The position numbers and the translations under genes were made by a program. Below are positions 58,441 to 64,000 of a DNA stretch of 64,000 nt, one piece after another (positions within the stretch are counted from its first letter, which is position 1; the number at the start of each line of letters is the position of its first letter). The stretch is taken from contig NC_084894.1 of NCBI RefSeq assembly GCF_958979055.1, positions 27,847,616 through 27,911,615 of the forward strand. Reading direction: 5' to 3'. This DNA is from Alnus glutinosa. Lineage: Eukaryota; Streptophyta; Magnoliopsida; Fagales; Betulaceae. The notes beneath the pieces were generated by a model that was not told the origin of the DNA, did not search any database, and was given only the letters and a program-made list of their open reading frames with translations.

Positions 58441-61400
58441 CATAAAGTGAGATAACAGACATTTTTTTTTTTTTTAAAGTAAAAAAACAAATTGTTTCAA
58501 TCTAATAGTTTAGGGTCCATTATCTATAAATAAAATAAAAATAGTTTAGGGTCCATTTCGGTTTGCAATTTTTAAAAATGCGATTTAAATTAAGGATTTT
58601 AAAATGCGCGATTTGAAAAAATGATTTTTAAAAATACAGTTAAGCACTTGGTAAAATCGCAATTTAGCATTTAAAATCGCAAATTAGCCTTTAAAATTCT
58701 GTGTTTTCAAAAAAACACCATCTTACTTGCAATTTGAAAAAGCAGATTTTATGCGTTTTCAAATCGCAATTTTTAAAAACGCAGTTCCCAAAAGATTTGT
58801 GTTCTGCAATTTGGTTTAAAATCACACTTATCGTCTACAAAATCGCAATCTCAAACACACCCTCAATCTATTAAACTGACATTTCTCATCTGCTTAAATA
58901 GAACGGACCTCTTCTAAGGGCATGTTTGGGATGCAAGGGAAAAAAAGTGTGGAAAAAGCTTTTTAGAAAATACATCATTCAAACTTGCCATAAAATGCAG
59001 TTTTTTTTTTTTTTTTTACTTTTTTAGAGCAAAAAGTCTCAAAATATAAGAGTTTTATCGAATAGACTAATCTTTGCATGGAATAATTTTTTATGTATCA
59101 AAAGAATTTTTAAATTCCTTAATGCAATCTCCAAACAGGCTCCAAGTGTATTAGAATTATTGAAAACTTTTGCAAGTGAGGTTTTGATATTGAAAAATGA
59201 TACACATACATCTCCTACACATATCAACATCTCATATAAACAAGTTTCAAATTTACTATTAAATTTGTGAGACTCAATGTGAGTCCTATAAATCTAATTA
59301 TGAATTTAAAAATAAAATATATAAAACATGCGTATAAAAAATATATTTATATTATTTTTCTTTGGTATAACGTGTTAGCATCTCCTTTTTCAAGATTAGA
59401 TTATGTGAATTTTGTGCCCCACTGCAAAAGAAAACTCCATCGTGAATAATTGACTTGTCAATCTATACGTGCACTATTTTTAATCTTTGTCTCTCTTTTA
59501 TAATACAAGATTAGATTATGCCATATCATCTGTTGGGCCTGACTATCGAAGGACTTTTGAGGCCCGCTTACTATAGAGTTTGCTGGCCTGTCTAGGACAT
59601 TGGGAAGCCCATCGGTCTAGCTCAAGGAACTGCCATGCTTCAGGACCAAAATACACTTATATCACGATAAGATGCATTATAGTCAATTCCCCATTTCGCG
59701 CGAGGTCAGATAACTGCTTGACCACTAGGGATTTAAAGTCGACTGGTTATAACCGGCCGGTAATTAAAAACGAGATACTAACTGGTAACAGGGTAATCGG
59801 TCCTATCAAAGAGCTTACTGATTTTAAAAAATATTGAAACCGATTATAACTGGTATAAGTAACTGGGTGTGTGTGTGTGTGTGTCTATATATATATATAT
59901 GATGTATTTATTTATTTAAGAAACTAAAATAAGAAAATTTAGGGTTTTACATTTTTACTTTCATTCCAACTTAGGCCAATATATTAGGCCAAAAAAGGTT
60001 GAAATTTTTTTTTAAATGGCTAAAAAAAATCTAAATTAAGCCCAAAAAGTAGACCTAAAAAACTTAATTTTTTAAAATTTTAGTTACCAAAGCCGGTTGG
60101 CGATTTTGGCCAATCAGTTACCCCCGGTTACGGTTACCGACTTTAGCCAATAACCGATAACCGTAACCAGGTTTTCATTATTACCGACCACACCAGTAAA
60201 TCTCTCTCAATATTCTCATGGGAGAATCATCTACTCCATGAACAGAATTTGAGCGGGAGTCCTCAAAGCCTTATCAAGGAAAGGCAGGAACAATGAGCCT
60301 ATATAAGGAGAGGAGAACCCTTTACCAGATACGCATTTTTATTCCCTTCCTTATACTCTGTCAATTTACTTTCTCTCCTATCCTTACTGATTTAAACATC
60401 AGAGGTGATTCTGCTAGGCATCCCACTGACTTTTTTAACCTTCTATCTTTTCTTCAGCCTTCCCTTCCTATGCTTCGCAAGCACTTACTGTGCAAACATC
60501 ATCAATCCATTAATATAACATTAAGATAACCCTAACACAATTGTATAAGAAATAAATAAATAAATAGAAAACTTTAACATAACTACACTACATATAGATC
60601 AAAAAAGTCATCCACCTCCCTCCACCTAAAAAAACAAAAAATAATAATTCAGTCTCTTCAAAATTAAATTCCTAACTTCGTCCCTGCATCCACTGTTACA
60701 GCCACCCTACAAGCAATCCCCCCACTTACTTGTTTGATGATGCCTGCATAAATTCAATCTTCTTTTATAGATCAATTACAAAAAGGACAATTAAAGTACG
60801 ATGATAGGGATCAAATAAGTCTCAATTCCTTGAAAATTAACAGCAGACAACACAACTCTTGTGCTCTCCAAGTAGTTGTTATAAAGGGATGGAAAAAAAA
60901 ATCAATAGGGGCCGTCGATACGGCAGAATCACACCCCTTGCCCAAAAGATCTTAAAATAAATTCACATGGTTTTTTTAGTCTTCTAAATTTCTATTGCTG
61001 GCCCTTCTATATATCCCTCTTGGCATCTTCCCTGCTTATCAAATAACATCTTTGGACTATAGTATTAGATTGATGATGTGACTTCATCTTGACCTTTTGT
61101 TATAAAATAAATATTGATTTTAAAAAGCCTTGTGAAAAATTGATATAATATATTGAGACGCCAACATAAATCAAAAGCATAAGTTATGAATTTGAATTAA
61201 CATGTCATACCTCAGATGGTGATATTGTGCAATAGGGTTGTTCTAATAAAAGCTTATTCGAGCCTCATTTGCTCTCTCACATGAATTGCCCTACTACAGT
61301 AATAGGACACATGATTTGAATCCCCATATATCCACCATTTATTATTACAACTACTATTGAGTATAATATCTACTCGCTGACAATCATATATGCATACTTT

Positions 61401-63475
61401 AAACTACTATCTGTTAGGTTTTTTAGTTGACAAATTCAGTGACTAAACATGTTTGGTTGTAAACATTAGGTTTAGGGTTGAATCAGGATTGAATTGCAAT
61501 TGAATCTTCATCGAAAATCAAGTTTAAGAATGACTCGGTCGATCCCTCAGCCTTGCTCGATCGATTGAGCAATGTGTAGGATCACCAATACAAAAACCCG
61601 AGAAGGTCAATGGAACCCTCGATCGACCGAGGTATGGCTTTAAGCCTTAAACCATAATGCTCGATCAATTGAGCCCTGCTGTCAAATGTTTTAATTTTCA
61701 CTGGCTTTTTTGACCTAAAATCTTAATATTATTTTATCCTCTATACAAGCATCCTAACCCACGACTTCTAGAGGTGAAAAGATGCAGTTTCTCAATTGTT
61801 TTCAAGAGGTTCATTCTTGTTCTTGAGCCTAAACTCATAAAAACCTTCTCCTAGTTTCTTCTTAGTCCTTCAAACTACAGAAAAGCTTTCAGCTATCAGA
61901 ATTTTGATTTGAAGCGAACGAGATTCGTTGTGAATGTTATTCATATAAAAGAAGATCAGAGGTTCTAGAGTTACTGTGGTGGGAAGTGAACACATCATTT
62001 ACCGGTGTTGCAAATTGGGTCTTCAAAGTTACAAAAGTTTTGTAAGTATAACAATATATAATATAAGCTTTCTACGGTGAATGCTTTTGGAGTTGACGGC
62101 CGGTTATAGTTTTATTTTTTGAAGAATTATTGAAAAAGGCTTTCACTTCGTGACAACATCTTTTGTTTTGTGCTTTTATTTATTTTGTTTTGAAAATTGG
62201 AACCCAAAAAAAAAAAAATAAAAAAAATAAAAAAAGCCTCCTAAAAGGATGGGAAAAGGAACCAATGGGAATTGGCAGCGGACAACGGACAAGACAAAAA
62301 AGAATCGGCGGGCATAAATAACAAAGAAAAGGGTTTTAGCTATTGCTACGTCGGTGGGTAGGCAGGCCACGGGGAGGCATCGGCCTCCGACTTTGTTTTA
62401 AATGCACCGTGAGCAGCACGCAAATGTCTCACTCATATCATACCATTTATTGAATTTGGACAATGTCTATACCATGAATCTGGACAAAGGGCGATTACAG
62501 TGATTTTGTTAAAGATGAAGATGGCCTACCACCATGGATGCAACCAGGAAGGATCCGTCGGGAACTATACAAGTTGACCTTGACCAGCATGTGTACCATG
62601 CCAACAAGTAATCCCCAGCTGCACATTTTTGACTCATTCAAACCTCCATTCACATCTAAGTGCTGACAACTGCATCCCCATTCCCCTATCAACAACCAAT
62701 GGCTTGTATTCACTTGGGACCCCACTAGGCGAATTATCTTTTACAGAAATTCAGGAAGCTTAACTCTTAATACCAGGAGACAGGCATATAAACTAACACC
62801 TTAAGTTGTCTGAGGCAGTGTTAGGCTGCCCAAGCCTAATTACAGTGAATCCTCATCCTTGTCAAAGACCCAAATGCAACCCCCCTACTTGAACAAGTAA
62901 GCTTCATCAATCCCTAATTGTAAGGAATTCATTGTTCCACTCCTTTCGTAGGCAAAAAGCATGAGGTTTTCATTTTTTTGAGAAACAATAGATTCTCTAG
63001 CCTCGTTTGATAATTTTTTTTTTTTAAAAGAATAAAATTAACAAATAACTTCAATTACAAAACACTTGAAAACTACTATCATCTTTATATCAAATCAGAA
63101 TACCTTTTTAACCAAAAAGCAAAAAGAACACTCTAAAAGTTTTATCAGAGCCTTTCCTCTTGCCACTCAAAACAAGTCCCCAGCAGCATAAACAACTTTC
63201 CTTGCTTTACTAGGAACGAAAAAAATCACTAACAAGTGTGATACAAAAAGTGAATTGAGGCTCTTCAATTCTAGCAAAGAATGGACCTCAAAACAATCAA
63301 AAAATAAGTGGAGAAGCTTATCTATCACATACATTTTTGAATATACAATAACAATATCCCTGTGGAAATATATATACTACAACAAAACAAACAAACAAAT
63401 GCAATAAATGAAATGAACCTGCGCTTCTTATTAATCTGAGATCCTACCCCCTCCAAAGTCCAAACCTCCCAATAA
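58441..63475. other. Intergenic region with retroelement-like pieces, no gene seen
   Basis: 58540-58860 has repeated 'aaaatcgcaattt' text. 59195-59340 is a degenerate foldback. 59525-60530 has features of a plant LTR ('ctatataaggagaggagaa' near 60299 as a TATA-like region, 'gatttaaacatcagaggtga'), interrupted by an AACCGG-rich stretch (59745-60180) with many 'ggttac'/'gtaacc' motifs. 61430-62050 has TCGATCGA motifs as at 1.3-1.5 kb. (GT)n and (AT)n runs lie at 59868-59900. The last few hundred bases before 63476 will include the 3' UTR of the WRKY gene. Confidence 0.45.
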
Positions 63476-63930
63476 CTATGCAAGCAATGATTCAAAGAAC
63501 ATGTCATCTCTTGGTTCTTCTTTGGCTCCAGAAAACCCATTGTCTGTGCCTTGTGGTTGGGGCATGTAAGAACCAATTGTGTTCCCGAATCCCGAGAATC
63601 CGAAACTCCCGGGGCTCCGCAACATCTCCAGGGTGAAGGGTGCTTGGCCTTCAGAAGTTGGTAGTCTTAGATTGTGAAGAGGGTTGGTCATAGAATTGTT
63701 AGTGTGATGGGTCATGACCGAAGGCCTAATTGCTGTGCCTGCATTGTTGTCATTAATATTGTTGCTTGGCAAAGGCCTATTGACAGAATGGCCACCACTG
63801 CCACGGGCTGCGGGAACATCATGGTTGTGCTTTCCCTCGTAGGTTGTGATCACTGCCCTCAGATCATGTGACGCTCGCTCAACATGCTTTCTCACAGGAC
63901 ATCCTGGATGTGTGCACTTGTAGTAGCTCC
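63476..63930 (-). CDS. WRKY33-like group I transcription factor, last exon (5' part outside window)
   Basis: The exon runs 63930-63476, entered through an AG acceptor at 63932-63931, with G completing an Arg codon followed by '[20 protein letters not shown]'. This is the R-type intron position of WRKY domains and the C2H2 zinc finger with C-X4-C and HNH ('GKHNHDVP'). The WRKYGQK heptad and any N-terminal WRKY domain lie beyond the window. After the domain come '[18 protein letters not shown]', '[20 protein letters not shown]' and the end '[14 protein letters not shown]', the tail pattern of WRKY33-type proteins, nuclear regulators of pathogen and stress responses that bind W-boxes. Stop TAG at 63478-63476. 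Confident on family, good on WRKY33 subgroup. Confidence 0.9.
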
Positions 63931-64000
63931 TACAAGTCGTGCATATATAAATCAGAACCTTAAAAACACTTCAAATTAATGCTAACTTGATACTATGCTA

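Noticed and set aside
57827-58455. 152- and 104-codon plus-strand ORFs
   Set aside because: They lie within the TIR element at 57740-58440 and consist of repeated 'ggatcc/ggcc' phrases.

Overview
The window is nuclear DNA of a flowering plant, most likely a woody eudicot. The evidence is spliced genes with GT-AG introns, a plant CHX antiporter array, a WRKY33-type transcription factor, Cassandra retroelements and a dense load of plant MITEs and Mutator-like elements. The species cannot be named from the sequence. All seven genes I accept lie on the minus strand.

Layout. From 1 to 7.8 kb there is repeat-derived DNA: a (CT)n/(AT)n microsatellite, a hAT-type MITE, and the 3' end of a decayed CACTA element with an array of ACGTG motifs. 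From 7.8 to 52.8 kb there are five tandem CHX monovalent cation/H+ exchanger genes, called A to E here: A 7834-11529, B 12987-17486, C 23192-32621, D 42938-47711, E 49673-52787. All five have the same three-exon structure with two phase-0 introns at homologous positions. The reconstructed proteins have 813, 784, 786, 838 and 787 residues. A putative membrane-anchored FkbM-type methyltransferase-like protein follows at 55894-57396, and the last exon of a WRKY33-like gene runs off the right edge.

The most informative structure is a tandem segmental duplication. A unit of about 7.9 kb with gene B (about 12.74-20.60 kb) is repeated as a unit of about 19.1 kb with gene C (about 22.84-41.97 kb). 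The larger size of the second copy comes from transposon insertions, and the sister copy supplies the empty sites. Intron 2 of C (6.9 kb, against 2.0 kb in B) holds an old copia gag remnant shared with B. A Cassandra element with a perfect 5-bp target duplication is inserted in that remnant, and a 3.1-kb LTR-like element is inserted in Cassandra's 3' LTR. Four Mutator-type non-autonomous elements carry 9-bp target duplications, three of them perfect. One (37219-38301) carries fragments of two unrelated host genes: a CDPK-related kinase exon and the start of an S40/DUF584-like gene.

Function. CHX proteins are CPA2-family membrane exchangers that move K+ or other monovalent cations against H+ in endomembranes or the plasma membrane; in Arabidopsis many are pollen-expressed. 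A to E look like full-length members, but A has Gly and E has Glu where the family has a functionally critical Asp in the transport core, so the copies may have diverged in activity.
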